Counted from the stretch's first letter, positions 26,744-35,721 are shown. The stretch: DNA of 64,000 nt from Verrucomicrobiota bacterium (GCA_963204975.1 CAUJJC010000351.1:1-64000), one strand, 5' to 3'. Notes: generated from the sequence alone by a model not told the origin. Numbers and translations: made by a program.

Positions 26744-27328
26744 ATGGCCTACACAACAAGAGCATTGATAATCTTAAGTTTGCTATGCGGCCTTGTATCC
26801 GTTTGCTATCACGTCAACCGCGTAACCCGCGAGCCTGAAGAACATGTTTGTATGGGAGCGGTTGAGCTGTTCAGAGATGGGGCGGGTTCACCTCCCATAA
26901 TCAGCAAAGATAACGCCCTCCAATTAGAAAGGTGGGCTGAATCAGTTCACTGCGATACGCTGGCTTCCAAAGCGGTCCAGATCGATCATCCAAAGCTCTT
27001 GATTTGTGACCTGAGTGTGGACGCAGTCTGGGACCTCGATCAACCAGTGATGAGAGTTTTCGCCATGGGCTCGATGCCCAACTATACGAGGCGCTACCTC
27101 GAAGCCTTGTTGAATGAGTGTGTGATCTTCGCCCGAGGCAAGAATGGCTTGTTGCCACCAGATGTTCGAATCAGGATTTCAATCCATCCCGAAACTCCAA
27201 TAAAAGTGCCTCAGTATGGCCCACTCTCGATCACCGTATGGTGGTGCTTAGGATCAGGGGGAGGGGCGATTTTGGGACTAATTCTGACAATAGTCGCAAA
27301 GTTGTTTTTTGGTTCCCGGTGGGGATAG
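26744..27328 (+). CDS. Small two-helix membrane protein, Wzz-like layout
   Basis: A 194-residue protein from the ATG at 26744 with one N-terminal helix (ALIILSLLCGLVSVCYHV) and one C-terminal helix (LGSGGGAILGLILTIVAKLF), the loop between them being about 130 residues. The Pro-rich run just before the second helix (IHPETPIKVPQYGPLS) recalls polysaccharide co-polymerases of the Wzz type, but the loop is shorter and otherwise unlike them. Base composition is A+T-richer than in surrounding genes. It is convergent with the DUF4272-like gene. It could equally be an orphan gene of the Rhs locus, such as an immunity protein; the function is not known. Confidence 0.5.
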   Translation: MAYTTRALIILSLLCGLVSVCYHVNRVTREPEEHVCMGAVELFRDGAGSPPIISKDNALQLERWAESVHCDTLASKAVQIDHPKLLICDLSVDAVWDLDQPVMRVFAMGSMPNYTRRYLEALLNECVIFARGKNGLLPPDVRIRISIHPETPIKVPQYGPLSITVWWCLGSGGGAILGLILTIVAKLFFGSRWG

Positions 27329-27372
27329 TGCAAAATGGGTTGTCACGGCTAATGGTTGGCTCGTGGGGGGCT

Positions 27373-27996
27373 TTAAGTATCGAGTGGAAGCTCGTCCCAT
27401 TGGTCGCCACAAAGCAACCAATCCAACGAACGCCGCCTTTCTTCAATTACATAAGACTGCACGCGTCCTGGTAACTTGGTATTGGTCAGTTGTGCCTGAT
27501 GAATCGCCCAATGCAGGCAATAAACAAGGTCAGCTGCTACAACAACTTCCTCACTCGCTCTGAGCTTGGCACGTTGGCGCAGAGACGAACTGCCTTCGCT
27601 CGCTTTGAGGTTTGGCAGCATTACCGCAAAGCGGTTGTCACAGTCTTTCCCAAAGTCGATTTGCGGAACCAACCCAAGGGTCCACGCAAAAGCCCACATG
27701 CCTTCGATTTGAACTTTGAAGCGGTTGGAGTCGCCTATGCCTTGCGTGACGAACTGATGCTCGGAAGGCGCAAGGGCTTTGACCGCATCTTCCTGTTGGA
27801 GCCACGCCCACGCTTTGCCCTTGTCAAAGCCATACGCGCAAGCAGCAGCAGCATGAAGGCATAGAAGACGCTTCACTATCTCGTCCAATGTTCTCGTGAT
27901 TGTTACCCCATCCAGCAGAGGAAGTTTGTCGTTCACACTGAAGCCAAGACGGGCGGCAGTTTTTAGCGATTGCTTGCGAATGATTTCAAGGTCCAT
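27373..27996 (-). CDS. DUF4272-like protein, candidate immunity protein of the Rhs toxin
   Basis: A 207-residue soluble protein (MDLEIIRKQSLKTAARLGF). The pattern of an early arginine-rich helix region, EIVKRLLCLHAAAACAYG, LAPSEHQFVTQG, EGMWAFAWTLGLVPQIDFG and a C-terminal VVAADLVYCLHWAIHQAQL helix matches my memory of DUF4272. Its ATG overlaps the end of the Rhs gene by 11 bases, so translation is probably coupled. A gene directly after the toxin-carrying 3' end of an Rhs gene is where immunity genes sit in polymorphic toxin systems; the role is inferred from that position. A TTG 21 bases upstream is an alternative start. Confidence 0.6.
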   Translation of the reverse strand: MDLEIIRKQSLKTAARLGFSVNDKLPLLDGVTITRTLDEIVKRLLCLHAAAACAYGFDKGKAWAWLQQEDAVKALAPSEHQFVTQGIGDSNRFKVQIEGMWAFAWTLGLVPQIDFGKDCDNRFAVMLPNLKASEGSSSLRQRAKLRASEEVVVAADLVYCLHWAIHQAQLTNTKLPGRVQSYVIEERRRSLDWLLCGDQWDELPLDT

Positions 27997-30900
27997 AGAA
28001 GGTTCCAAAGCCACCAATGCCGTTCGGTCCAGGATGCAACACGGGTTGGAGAGCAGGGTTTGTGTGTTCGCCTACACGAAGCAAGCGCATGACGTTCGGT
28101 GTTTCAATCGGGTGATGCCAAACAGTTCCCGGAGGATTTAGCAAACTCTTTCCAGACCGCATGTGCTGAAGCACATTTGTTCCAAGCTCTTGATTCATCA
28201 TCCCGGCCAGCCCGGCATCGTTGCCCATCTGGTTGGCAAGAAAGCGATTGGCTGACGCACGATGCGCACCACGAGTTGTTCCGGTGATCGGAGCCTCAAA
28301 TATAGTTTCGTAAACATTCAGATTCCGAGGCGCTCCCGTCCTTACAGCAGCCGCCGCCCCCCGTGCGACGGCGGTGGTGGTGCGGGCGGGGAGGGAGGCA
28401 CCGGCGAGGGCGAGATCGGCGGCGATGGATGCGCCCTCGGCCATGTGGCCACGCAAGCTCCCGTAGTAGCGGGCACCCGAGATGTCTTCCGCACTGCGGG
28501 AGCTGCTCTCCGAGGGCATGATCTGCGTGTGGCTGCGCTCGAAGGTCGGCAGCTCCACATGGCCTCCGGCGGGGGACTTGGGGAGCAGCGTGGTCCAGTC
28601 GTAGAGGGCAAAGTTGTCCGCGCACAGACCGCTGGCGTCCAGCAGGGAGATGGGGCTGCCGTTGGCAAAAGCGAACAGGTTGAGCCCGCCATCAAACCCA
28701 ATCGGGTCCTCGCTCACGAACCTCGCCAGCCAGGGGTGGTAGTAGCGGGCGCGCATGTGGATGAGGCCGGTTTCCTCGTCCCACATGACGCCGTAGGCTC
28801 CGTTGAACTGGAACGGCGTATCCGTATCCCCGCTGCGCTGGGCGATCAGCCCATAGGGCGTGTAGTCCAGCCGTCCCGTCACTGCCCCGGTGCCATCGCT
28901 CAGCGCGAGCACGCTGCCCACCTGATCCGTGTGGTAGTAGCGCAGGGTGCCATCGCTGCGCTCCTCATAGAGCAGCCCGGCGGGGCCGCCCCAGACATAC
29001 CAGCGGGTGCTGCCGCCGGGGCGATGCTCCACCGTGACCTCGCTCAAGCCACTGAGGCCGTGCGGGTTATGCACGTAGCGCGTGGTGCCTGCGCTGCTCG
29101 TCTTGGTGAGGCGGCGGCCTTCCGCATCATAGGTGAAGCTCACGGTGCCGCTGGGGCTGAGGGTGAGACTGGTGAGGCGGTTGCGCTGGTCCCAGGTGGC
29201 ATTGCTCAGGCTGGGATGCACCAGCTTGATGCCGGGACTGGCCTGGGGCAGGCTGATGCCGTAGGGCTGAGTGCTCACGGCGGGCACGACGGGAATGGCC
29301 AGCAAATTGCCATCCGCATCATGGCTGTAGCCGCTGATCCAATTTTCGGCGGTGTAAGTAAGGTTGGGCACAGGAGCCGTCGCTCCAGGGGGGATGGGCA
29401 CGACGAACCGTTTGTCGATACGACCGGCGACATCCAGGCCCAGGCGCACGAGAGTAATGAGGTGGCCATCGGCCTTGCGTTCCTCAGCGCGGATGAACCG
29501 CCCGGCGGCGTCATAGAACAGCTTGCGGGTGGTGCCGTTGGGGCGGGTCACCTGGGTGAGGCGGCTGGCGGCGTCCCAGCTCAGGGTGGTGGTGCGGGCG
29601 GCCCAGTCCGTGACGGTGCTGAGGCGGTCACGGCTGTCATAGGTGTAGTCCAGGATCTTGCCATCGGGCAGGGTGAGGCGGGTGAGGTTGCCATTGGCGT
29701 CGTAGCGGTAGAGGAAGGTTTCATTCAGCGCGTTGGTGAAGGTGGCGACGGCGTTGCGGCGATCATAGGTGCGGGTGAGCACGGCACTGCCTTCGGTGAG
29801 CGTGAGCAGGTTGCCATTGCCATCAAAGGTGGAGGCCAGACTGCCCACGGGTGTGGTGGCACTGCTGGTGGCGTAGAACTCCACGCCCTTCACACGGTCG
29901 CGGCTGTCGTAGAGCAGTTTGGTCCATTGCCCGCTCGGCTCGTTGCGGCGCAGGATGCGCCCCTGGCTGTCGTAGGTCCAGGAGGTGCTTCGGGAGGTGG
30001 GGCTGGTCAGGCCATTGGCACGACCGTAGTTGTCATAGGTGTAGGTCCAGGAGGTGCCAGTGCGGTTCTTCAGCGTGAGGGGCCGCCCTTCGTTATCGTA
30101 GCTGTGCTCTACGAAGAAGCCGTCAGGTTGTGTGGTCTTCCAGACCTCGTTTCGATTGGTGTAATCGGTATGCGTGGTGAAGTTGAGTGGATTCTTCACG
30201 TCCGTGATCCTGCCATCGTCATCGAACGTGGTTTCCACGGTATGGAATAGAGCGTTTCGCACTTTCCAGGGCCTTCCTAAAGCATCAAGCTCGCGGGTGA
30301 TAACGATACCGGTCGGGTCAGTCGTATCCGTGGGGCGATCAGCCAGATCGTAATCCGTCACCTGGGCGGGATTGCCGGGGTCTGGAAAGAGTGTTTTCCA
30401 GGGCTTGCTCAGCCGGGTGTAACGGAAGGTAGTGGTATGATTGCGAGCAGTGGTAGTGGTCTCCAGATCACGGTTGTCATTGTAGGTATGATGGATGTTG
30501 GCGTCAGGATCGCCAGGCATGCTGCCTGGGTGAAAGGTATCGACAAGCTGACGACGCAGGTTGTGGTCATACGTGGTGATGTTCCCACGCGAATCCTCAA
30601 CAGAGGTGAGATCCCCCCGTGTATTGTAGAGAAAGGTAACTGTTCCGGCATCTGCACCAGTGCCCGTGGTAATTTTCCAAGGCCGGTCATAGCTGTCGTA
30701 AACACTGACTGACTTGAGCGTGCCCGCCACGCTGACAGTATGCACTCCCCCTGCTCCAGGGCTGCTGGCTGGCACATAAGTATAGGTGGTGATCACGCCA
30801 GAGGGGGCTGTCACCGTCTGGGGCTGGTGCTGCGCATTGTAATCGCTGTAAAGCGTCGTTTTGAAATTGCGGTCAGTCTCCGAGACCAAGTGGTTTTGGC

Positions 30901-33900
30901 CGTCGTAGGCGCAGCTCGACCCATGATTAAGGGCATCATAAACGGTGACCGGATTGTGCGATCCGTCGAAAAACGCGATCTTCTTATTTCCCAAAGGAGT
31001 GGTGGCTTGCGCAATGTGATCCTGTCCATCGTGCAGATAGCTGGTGCGGTTCCCCAGTGCGTCCACTGTGGCTGTCTTCCGGCGGCGCTGATCGAAAATG
31101 TGAGTGGTGCGTTCGCCCAGAGGATTCACCTCCACGGTCTGGCCGGGCGCATAGTAGTAGCGCCACACGCGGGCGGCATCGCCCTGGCTGATCTGGGCCG
31201 TCACACGGTCCTGGCTGTCAAATTCGCTGTTCTGCACCAGGAACTCTCCTGCATGATTCTTCATCCCTGTGAGCCGCCGCTGTGCATCATATTCGAAAGT
31301 GGTCGTTTTGCCCTCCACATCCGTGCTGGATTGCAGCGATCCATCCACCTGAACGAGGAAAGATACGGAGCGCCCCGTGCTGTCACTGACGCCAGTCATT
31401 CGCCCGGAAATGGGGCTGTATGCCAGCGTGAGGCTGCGTCCATAGCAGTCCGCCACACTCTCGACTCGCTTCTTCGTCGCATTCCATACGAAGGTGGCCT
31501 CCCTGCCCCATTGATCGGTTACTTTCGCCAGGGTGCCGTCGATATTGTAGGTCCATGTATTGCCGTGGCGTTCCTGGACGATGAACTGGCCAGTGCCGTT
31601 TTTCGTCAGCGTCGCCGTAACGCCCGGAGGCGACAGGTAAGTGCCATCCGGGAGACGCTGAAACTCCAGCACCCGGTCTGCGAGGTTGACGACTGCACTG
31701 TTGTTGTAGAGCCGGTCGGCCACCCACTTGGCCGCAAGCATGGCCGCAACCCAGTTGCGCGGCGTGGTGCCCCGGTTCTTGAACACGTCCCATGTGGCAT
31801 AGATGCCCATGATCGCCGCCGCCGCGTGCTGCGCACTGCTGCCGCCCAGGGCACCCTCAATATCAGAACGCTCCGTGGCAGTGAAATGAAGACTGTGATT
31901 CCAGCCGTAGCCCAGGCCCGAGGGATTGATCTGTCGCTTGCCTCCATGGTAGTGCCTGCCGAAAGAGATGCCACGCGGCAACGATCCATCTCCCAACGTC
32001 AGATCGATTTCATCGTAGGTGAACTGACCGCTGCCCATGTCCACGGGATCACCGCCAGTGTGCAAAGCCTGTGTCACTGGCGCATAATTCATGCGGCCCG
32101 ATGATTGAAGGAACTGGTCATAGGCTTGATAGGCGTTCATCGGAGCGCTTGTGCCTGAATAGCCGCCAAAGTATCCCCCAGTGATCTTCATCCCCACATT
32201 CAATCCCCCTGTAGTGGTTGGCTTCCAGGTCATGTAGCCTGCGCCCTGCCAGGAACCAATCGTGATCAGCCCGTCTCCAGGCACTAGAGCGAAGCCGGTC
32301 GTAGAGGTGACCGCACTCTCAATGGCGGCAATATCTGCCGCCTGATAGTGTGTCAGCGCCCCATAAACGGAAGTCAGCCAGTTGGTATTCGTGGCCAGAT
32401 AGGTGGTGCCATTGGCCAGATTCCCCGCTGCTGTGAGGGAGGCGGTGCTCGCCGCAGACTGCCCGCCCTGCTGTTGCGCAATGACACCGTGCTCCATGGC
32501 ACTGCCAATCATGGCCAGCGTGCCCAGCCAGGTATCCGTATCCGCCGCTGTCACCGCTGTGGTCCGGCCAGAAGCAGTCGTAAACTGAAGCGGAAAGTCC
32601 ACATAGTAACCCCCTTCACCAGTGGTCGTATTATACTCATCTGCCATGAAGCCCAGGCGGTGGTGGTAAAACCCGGCAATGCCAGCCATATCCGCCAGCA
32701 ACTTTCCGGCGCTCTGAGTTTGATGCATCCAGGCATAACCGACCACCGCCTGTGCCTCGGCCTTCAACCTGGGCGAGATCGCCGGATTGCTAAGCGCCAG
32801 TGTTTCCTGCTTTTCCTGATGTCTTCTCAAGGCAGCCTGAGAGCCATCCATGCCATACACCACAGCCCGGATACCCACTCTCGGCACCGTCTGCACAGGG
32901 CCGGTTTGATCACCAAACGTGCCGCCGGCATGGTCGATGCTGAACACCACGTCAATACTCGCCGGATTGGGCGCAATCGCTTCCTGAGCGATCACGCTTT
33001 CATCCAGCCATAGCTTGCTCAGCGCCCCCATCTCCATCCACAACGTCTTCCCCTGCAACTCCGCCAGCCTCAGGCTCACATTGATAGACCCCGCCTGCAC
33101 CTGCATTGTGCTAAACAACGTGGAAGGCAGAGCGTCATATACCGGCAAGGGCGCAGGCGATTGGGTGGTGTCCACCGACAGCGGGAAATATACGGACGCT
33201 CCGCTGCCTGCTTCTGCCCCAGCCACAGGGACCAGACCGCCCGTGATGTCTGTGGGGTTCGCATTCGGCATGTTGGACCGGATGTAACTGAGAAGAGCGT
33301 TCGTGCGTCCGCTCAATTCCGTTCCCAACCCGGCTTCGTTCATATTCCTTACCGAGTGGGGAGTGGAAACCGATCCTGCTGACGCCGCACTCAGCAGCAC
33401 AGATCGGGAGTATTGTGCCGCTGTAACCATATTGACCGCTGGTGTCCGGTTGTAAGTCTTGAAGGAGGCATCAAACCAGATCGCATTGCCGCCGCTGGTC
33501 AGTTGCACCTGCACCCACCAGTGCCTCCATGCATACGCCACCAGCGTGCCGCCTGTGGTGAAACCTTTCACGACATCAGCAACGGGCGTCCCATGCTCTG
33601 TGAGCACCGAATCCACCAGAGACGCCACCGGATCGACACCAAGCCAGTGATTGATGTCCTTGCCCGTGCTCGTGTCGTTGAATGGAACGCTCACAAACCC
33701 TTGCACATATTTCGCTGTGCTGACCGTTGGGCACAACCGCAGCAAGGCCACCAGTAACGCAGCCGTATCCGCATCATTGCCACTGCGTTCCAACAAAGTC
33801 GCCGCAGCCCCCTTTCGAATGCCGTAGTAGTGGGAAAACGCGATATTGTCCCGCACCCAGAAGAACAAAGCATAGGGATCATATCCCAGACCAAGCGCGA

Positions 33901-34174
33901 GTTCCTGAAGTTCGGGCGTCACCTCGTCTGCTGCGTTACCTACCGATAAAGTCGATGCTGCTGCCGCCGCCCCGGCCTCGCTTTCGCCAGTCACTGTTGC
34001 CAGCGGCGCGGCACCATCAAGCATCACAAAAGTATCCTCTGTTAGAATCGTCGATGGCAACACTGGATCAGCAGCAGGATTCAGCACGATCCATCCAGGC
34101 TCTTCCTGAGCCATCAGCGAGGAACAAATAAAAGCCGTTACGGCCAGCATCAAAGGCAATGGCAGGGTCTTCAT
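27986..34174 (-). CDS. Secreted Rhs/YD-repeat protein with C-terminal WHH-like nuclease toxin
   Basis: A 2062-residue protein. Order of parts: Sec signal (residues 1-22); transglutaminase-like domain (about 95-240) whose catalytic Cys position is Asp134 in SGNDADTAALL, while His218 and Asp235 remain; a linker; then from about residue 700 many YD repeats (YDSRDRV, YDANGNL, YDAEGRR). The Rhs core ends with RARYYHPWLARFVSEDPIGF near residue 1825. The variable tail of about 230 residues ends with GAHRASANRFL, LQHMRSGKSLLNPPGTVWHHP and GFGTFYG, resembling HNH/endonuclease VII-type WHH toxin domains. ATG at 34174 is preferred over the TTG at 34180. The cage would be exported, with the tip toxic to a neighbour. 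No T6SS or insecticidal-toxin partner gene is in view. Confidence 0.85.
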   Translation of the reverse strand: MKTLPLPLMLAVTAFICSSLMAQEEPGWIVLNPAADPVLPSTILTEDTFVMLDGAAPLATVTGESEAGAAAAASTLSVGNAADEVTPELQELALGLGYDPYALFFWVRDNIAFSHYYGIRKGAAATLLERSGNDADTAALLVALLRLCPTVSTAKYVQGFVSVPFNDTSTGKDINHWLGVDPVASLVDSVLTEHGTPVADVVKGFTTGGTLVAYAWRHWWVQVQLTSGGNAIWFDASFKTYNRTPAVNMVTAAQYSRSVLLSAASAGSVSTPHSVRNMNEAGLGTELSGRTNALLSYIRSNMPNANPTDITGGLVPVAGAEAGSGASVYFPLSVDTTQSPAPLPVYDALPSTLFSTMQVQAGSINVSLRLAELQGKTLWMEMGALSKLWLDESVIAQEAIAPNPASIDVVFSIDHAGGTFGDQTGPVQTVPRVGIRAVVYGMDGSQAALRRHQEKQETLALSNPAISPRLKAEAQAVVGYAWMHQTQSAGKLLADMAGIAGFYHHRLGFMADEYNTTTGEGGYYVDFPLQFTTASGRTTAVTAADTDTWLGTLAMIGSAMEHGVIAQQQGGQSAASTASLTAAGNLANGTTYLATNTNWLTSVYGALTHYQAADIAAIESAVTSTTGFALVPGDGLITIGSWQGAGYMTWKPTTTGGLNVGMKITGGYFGGYSGTSAPMNAYQAYDQFLQSSGRMNYAPVTQALHTGGDPVDMGSGQFTYDEIDLTLGDGSLPRGISFGRHYHGGKRQINPSGLGYGWNHSLHFTATERSDIEGALGGSSAQHAAAAIMGIYATWDVFKNRGTTPRNWVAAMLAAKWVADRLYNNSAVVNLADRVLEFQRLPDGTYLSPPGVTATLTKNGTGQFIVQERHGNTWTYNIDGTLAKVTDQWGREATFVWNATKKRVESVADCYGRSLTLAYSPISGRMTGVSDSTGRSVSFLVQVDGSLQSSTDVEGKTTTFEYDAQRRLTGMKNHAGEFLVQNSEFDSQDRVTAQISQGDAARVWRYYYAPGQTVEVNPLGERTTHIFDQRRRKTATVDALGNRTSYLHDGQDHIAQATTPLGNKKIAFFDGSHNPVTVYDALNHGSSCAYDGQNHLVSETDRNFKTTLYSDYNAQHQPQTVTAPSGVITTYTYVPASSPGAGGVHTVSVAGTLKSVSVYDSYDRPWKITTGTGADAGTVTFLYNTRGDLTSVEDSRGNITTYDHNLRRQLVDTFHPGSMPGDPDANIHHTYNDNRDLETTTTARNHTTTFRYTRLSKPWKTLFPDPGNPAQVTDYDLADRPTDTTDPTGIVITRELDALGRPWKVRNALFHTVETTFDDDGRITDVKNPLNFTTHTDYTNRNEVWKTTQPDGFFVEHSYDNEGRPLTLKNRTGTSWTYTYDNYGRANGLTSPTSRSTSWTYDSQGRILRRNEPSGQWTKLLYDSRDRVKGVEFYATSSATTPVGSLASTFDGNGNLLTLTEGSAVLTRTYDRRNAVATFTNALNETFLYRYDANGNLTRLTLPDGKILDYTYDSRDRLSTVTDWAARTTTLSWDAASRLTQVTRPNGTTRKLFYDAAGRFIRAEERKADGHLITLVRLGLDVAGRIDKRFVVPIPPGATAPVPNLTYTAENWISGYSHDADGNLLAIPVVPAVSTQPYGISLPQASPGIKLVHPSLSNATWDQRNRLTSLTLSPSGTVSFTYDAEGRRLTKTSSAGTTRYVHNPHGLSGLSEVTVEHRPGGSTRWYVWGGPAGLLYEERSDGTLRYYHTDQVGSVLALSDGTGAVTGRLDYTPYGLIAQRSGDTDTPFQFNGAYGVMWDEETGLIHMRARYYHPWLARFVSEDPIGFDGGLNLFAFANGSPISLLDASGLCADNFALYDWTTLLPKSPAGGHVELPTFERSHTQIMPSESSSRSAEDISGARYYGSLRGHMAEGASIAADLALAGASLPARTTTAVARGAAAAVRTGAPRNLNVYETIFEAPITGTTRGAHRASANRFLANQMGNDAGLAGMMNQELGTNVLQHMRSGKSLLNPPGTVWHHPIETPNVMRLLRVGEHTNPALQPVLHPGPNGIGGFGTFYGP

Positions 34175-34176
34175 AA

Positions 34177-35163
34177 TCAAGGATTGGTGAGGAGGTTGCC
34201 TTCACGGTCATACGTGAAGCTAGTGGTAGGGCTGCTCATTTTGGTCACATGCCGCAGCCGGTTGATCGTATCGTAAGTCATCTGCGTCGCCTTCGCGGTG
34301 AAGTCATTGGAGCGCGGATCAAAATTGAAATCGTATTCATCCAGGTTGTTGAGCGAGTCCGCATCCCCGTCCGCCGTCGCATCGGCGGCGCTCATCGCAT
34401 TGAGCCGATACATCGCCTCCCAGCCATCGGGCAGCCCATCCCCATCCGTGTCTGCCAGCAGCGGGTTGGTGCCAAACACGTTCACCTCATACCAATCCAG
34501 CAGCCCGTCCCCATCCGTGTCCAGTCCGCCACCGTTGGTCTGCTGCAATCCCACCCGGAAGAACATCCGGTCCGCCGTGCCGGTGGCGATGGTGATGGCT
34601 TTCAGGCTGCCATCGCCCCACACCTGCTGATCGTTGGTCCACGTCACAAGGTCCGCGCTGCGCTCGATGAGATAGCTCATCCCGGCCACGCTGCGGAAGC
34701 TCAGCGTGAAAGAGCCGGGGCCGCTCGCCGTCGTGGGCGTGTTGCTCATGTAAGCCCAGGGCTCATCGACCACCCAGGGGTTGGTCCCCGTCACGGATTC
34801 CTCCAGATTGGTGCGGTTGTCGCCATCGGGATCGCCCAAGGTCGTCAGCATGCCGCCGCTGCTGTGCTGGGCGAACCACGCATCATCAAGCTGATCGCCG
34901 TTCGCGTCGCCAATGACCACCATGCCCCAGCCGATATGCGGATGCGCGCTGTCGGTGGGATCGCTCCAGTTGAGGCTCTCCACCAAATTCGGGCGACCAT
35001 CACCATCAGGATCAGCGCTGCCAGTGAAGGCGGCGATGTTGTAAGCGGTCTGCCAGGCATCATCCAGGCCATCGTGGTCAGCATCTGTGGCCTGCGCCAC
35101 GCCAGCCAAGAGCATCACCGCCAGCACAGCGGTCGCGGTTCGGGGATTCAACGGTGAGTTCAT
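34177..35163 (-). CDS. Secreted calcium-repeat protein with terminal YD repeat, coupled to the Rhs gene
   Basis: A 328-residue protein starting MNSPLNPRTATAVLAVMLLAG with a signal peptide. It contains several thrombospondin type 3-like calcium loops (DADHDGLDD, DPDGDGRPN, DTDGDGLLD, DTDGDGLPD), a beta-rich middle (SYLIERSADLVTWTND) and, at the very end, one Rhs-like YD repeat (MTYDTINRLRHVTKM, FTYDREGNLL). Its stop codon is separated from the Rhs ATG by two bases. It may be an N-terminal part split from an Rhs protein or a separate partner that binds the cage. The longest frame starts at 35355, but that extension lacks a signal. Confidence 0.7.
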   Translation of the reverse strand: MNSPLNPRTATAVLAVMLLAGVAQATDADHDGLDDAWQTAYNIAAFTGSADPDGDGRPNLVESLNWSDPTDSAHPHIGWGMVVIGDANGDQLDDAWFAQHSSGGMLTTLGDPDGDNRTNLEESVTGTNPWVVDEPWAYMSNTPTTASGPGSFTLSFRSVAGMSYLIERSADLVTWTNDQQVWGDGSLKAITIATGTADRMFFRVGLQQTNGGGLDTDGDGLLDWYEVNVFGTNPLLADTDGDGLPDGWEAMYRLNAMSAADATADGDADSLNNLDEYDFNFDPRSNDFTAKATQMTYDTINRLRHVTKMSSPTTSFTYDREGNLLTNP

Positions 35164-35173
35164 AAGTTCACAG

Positions 35174-35201
35174 GGGTTCGGTTCTCGGTTCTCGGTTCTC
35201 A
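35174..35201. repeat. Short tandem repeat, period 7
   Basis: About three copies of the 7-base unit GGTTCTC, just upstream of the calcium-repeat gene start. Similar GGTTCTCAG stretches recur at about 35375 and 53590. Probably slippage-type simple sequence. Confidence 0.5.
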
Positions 35202-35426
35202 GTTTCAGCTTTCTTGTTTCCGCTTTTCTTGCCGTCTCTTCTCCGCCTTGGACATCAGCGCCAGAGCGAGCAAAGAGGCGGCCTCCAAAGGAGTGACGGG
35301 CCGGGACGGCGAAGGCACCACCGAGAGCACGGGTGGTTTCGTGAGTGAGTGACAACGGGCGTTCATAGGACTCGGTTCTCAGTGTTTCAGTTCTCTGCTT
35401 TTCCCCCCACGTCTGGGCACAAAAGA

Positions 35427-35447
35427 GGGCGCGAACCTGTCGCGCCC
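35427..35447 (-). terminator. Hairpin followed by a T run on the reverse strand
   Basis: GGGCGCGA, loop of five, TCGCGCCC: a perfect 8-bp stem. Read on the reverse strand it is followed by TCTTTT, fitting an intrinsic terminator. It could end transcripts of the gene at 35722-36456 or act as an attenuator in front of the Rhs operon. Confidence 0.55.
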
Positions 35448-35568
35448 TTCACCGAGGCACCTGGAAGCGCCTACCTGACGAGACGCAGACAAGCCGCGCC
35501 CCGGTCGGGCGCGCTTCCCTTGGATTCATCAGGTGGGGCGGCAAAAAATTTCCAGGTTTTCGGTGAAG
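35447..35568 (-). ncRNA. Candidate structured RNA or rod-like hairpin of unknown class
   Basis: Nested pairing on either strand: CTTCACCGA (35447) with TCGGTGAAG (to 35568), ACCTGGA (35459) with TCCAGGT (35551), CGCCTACCTGA (35468) with TCAGGTGGGGCG (35529), and an inner CGCGCCC/GGGCGCG hairpin (35495-35513). Together they form an imperfect 122-base rod. The strand is uncertain; reverse is chosen because both flanking genes and the adjoining terminator read that way. No known riboswitch signature was recognised. Confidence 0.45.
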
Positions 35569-35572
35569 CCCC

Positions 35573-35594
35573 GCTGTCCCTGTTTCAGGACAGC
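35573..35594. other. Hairpin beside the structured element
   Basis: GCTGTCC, loop of eight, GGACAGC: a perfect 7-bp stem, four bases beyond the rod-like element and probably part of the same structure. Confidence 0.45.
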
Positions 35595-35721
35595 ACGCAA
35601 ATGGATGTGGTGATGTAAGAGGTCAGCGTCAGTCGATAGGCAAAAGAGCGCGAAGGGGGTGATCCGAAGAAAAGAGAGAACCGACAGGGGTATGGCGCAG
35701 ACTTCGCACCATGGCCAGAAC

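Larger units (their letters stand above)
35164..35721. other. Intergenic stretch holding structured element upstream of the Rhs operon
   Basis: About 560 bases without a gene. It holds a short tandem repeat near the start of the calcium-repeat gene, and between 35427 and 35594 a set of strong inverted repeats described separately. The rest shows no frame with convincing codon use. Confidence 0.55.

Noticed and set aside
28262-30250. 662-codon forward frame opposite the Rhs gene.
   Set aside because: It is an antisense shadow caused by GC-rich codon bias; it has no domain and the Rhs frame opposite is clear.
35520-35540. CTGATGA on the reverse strand inside the structured element, like a hammerhead ribozyme core.
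   Set aside because: The CTGA itself pairs with TCAG in the rod, the GAAA box is not in the right place and stem II is too short; no cleavage site fits.
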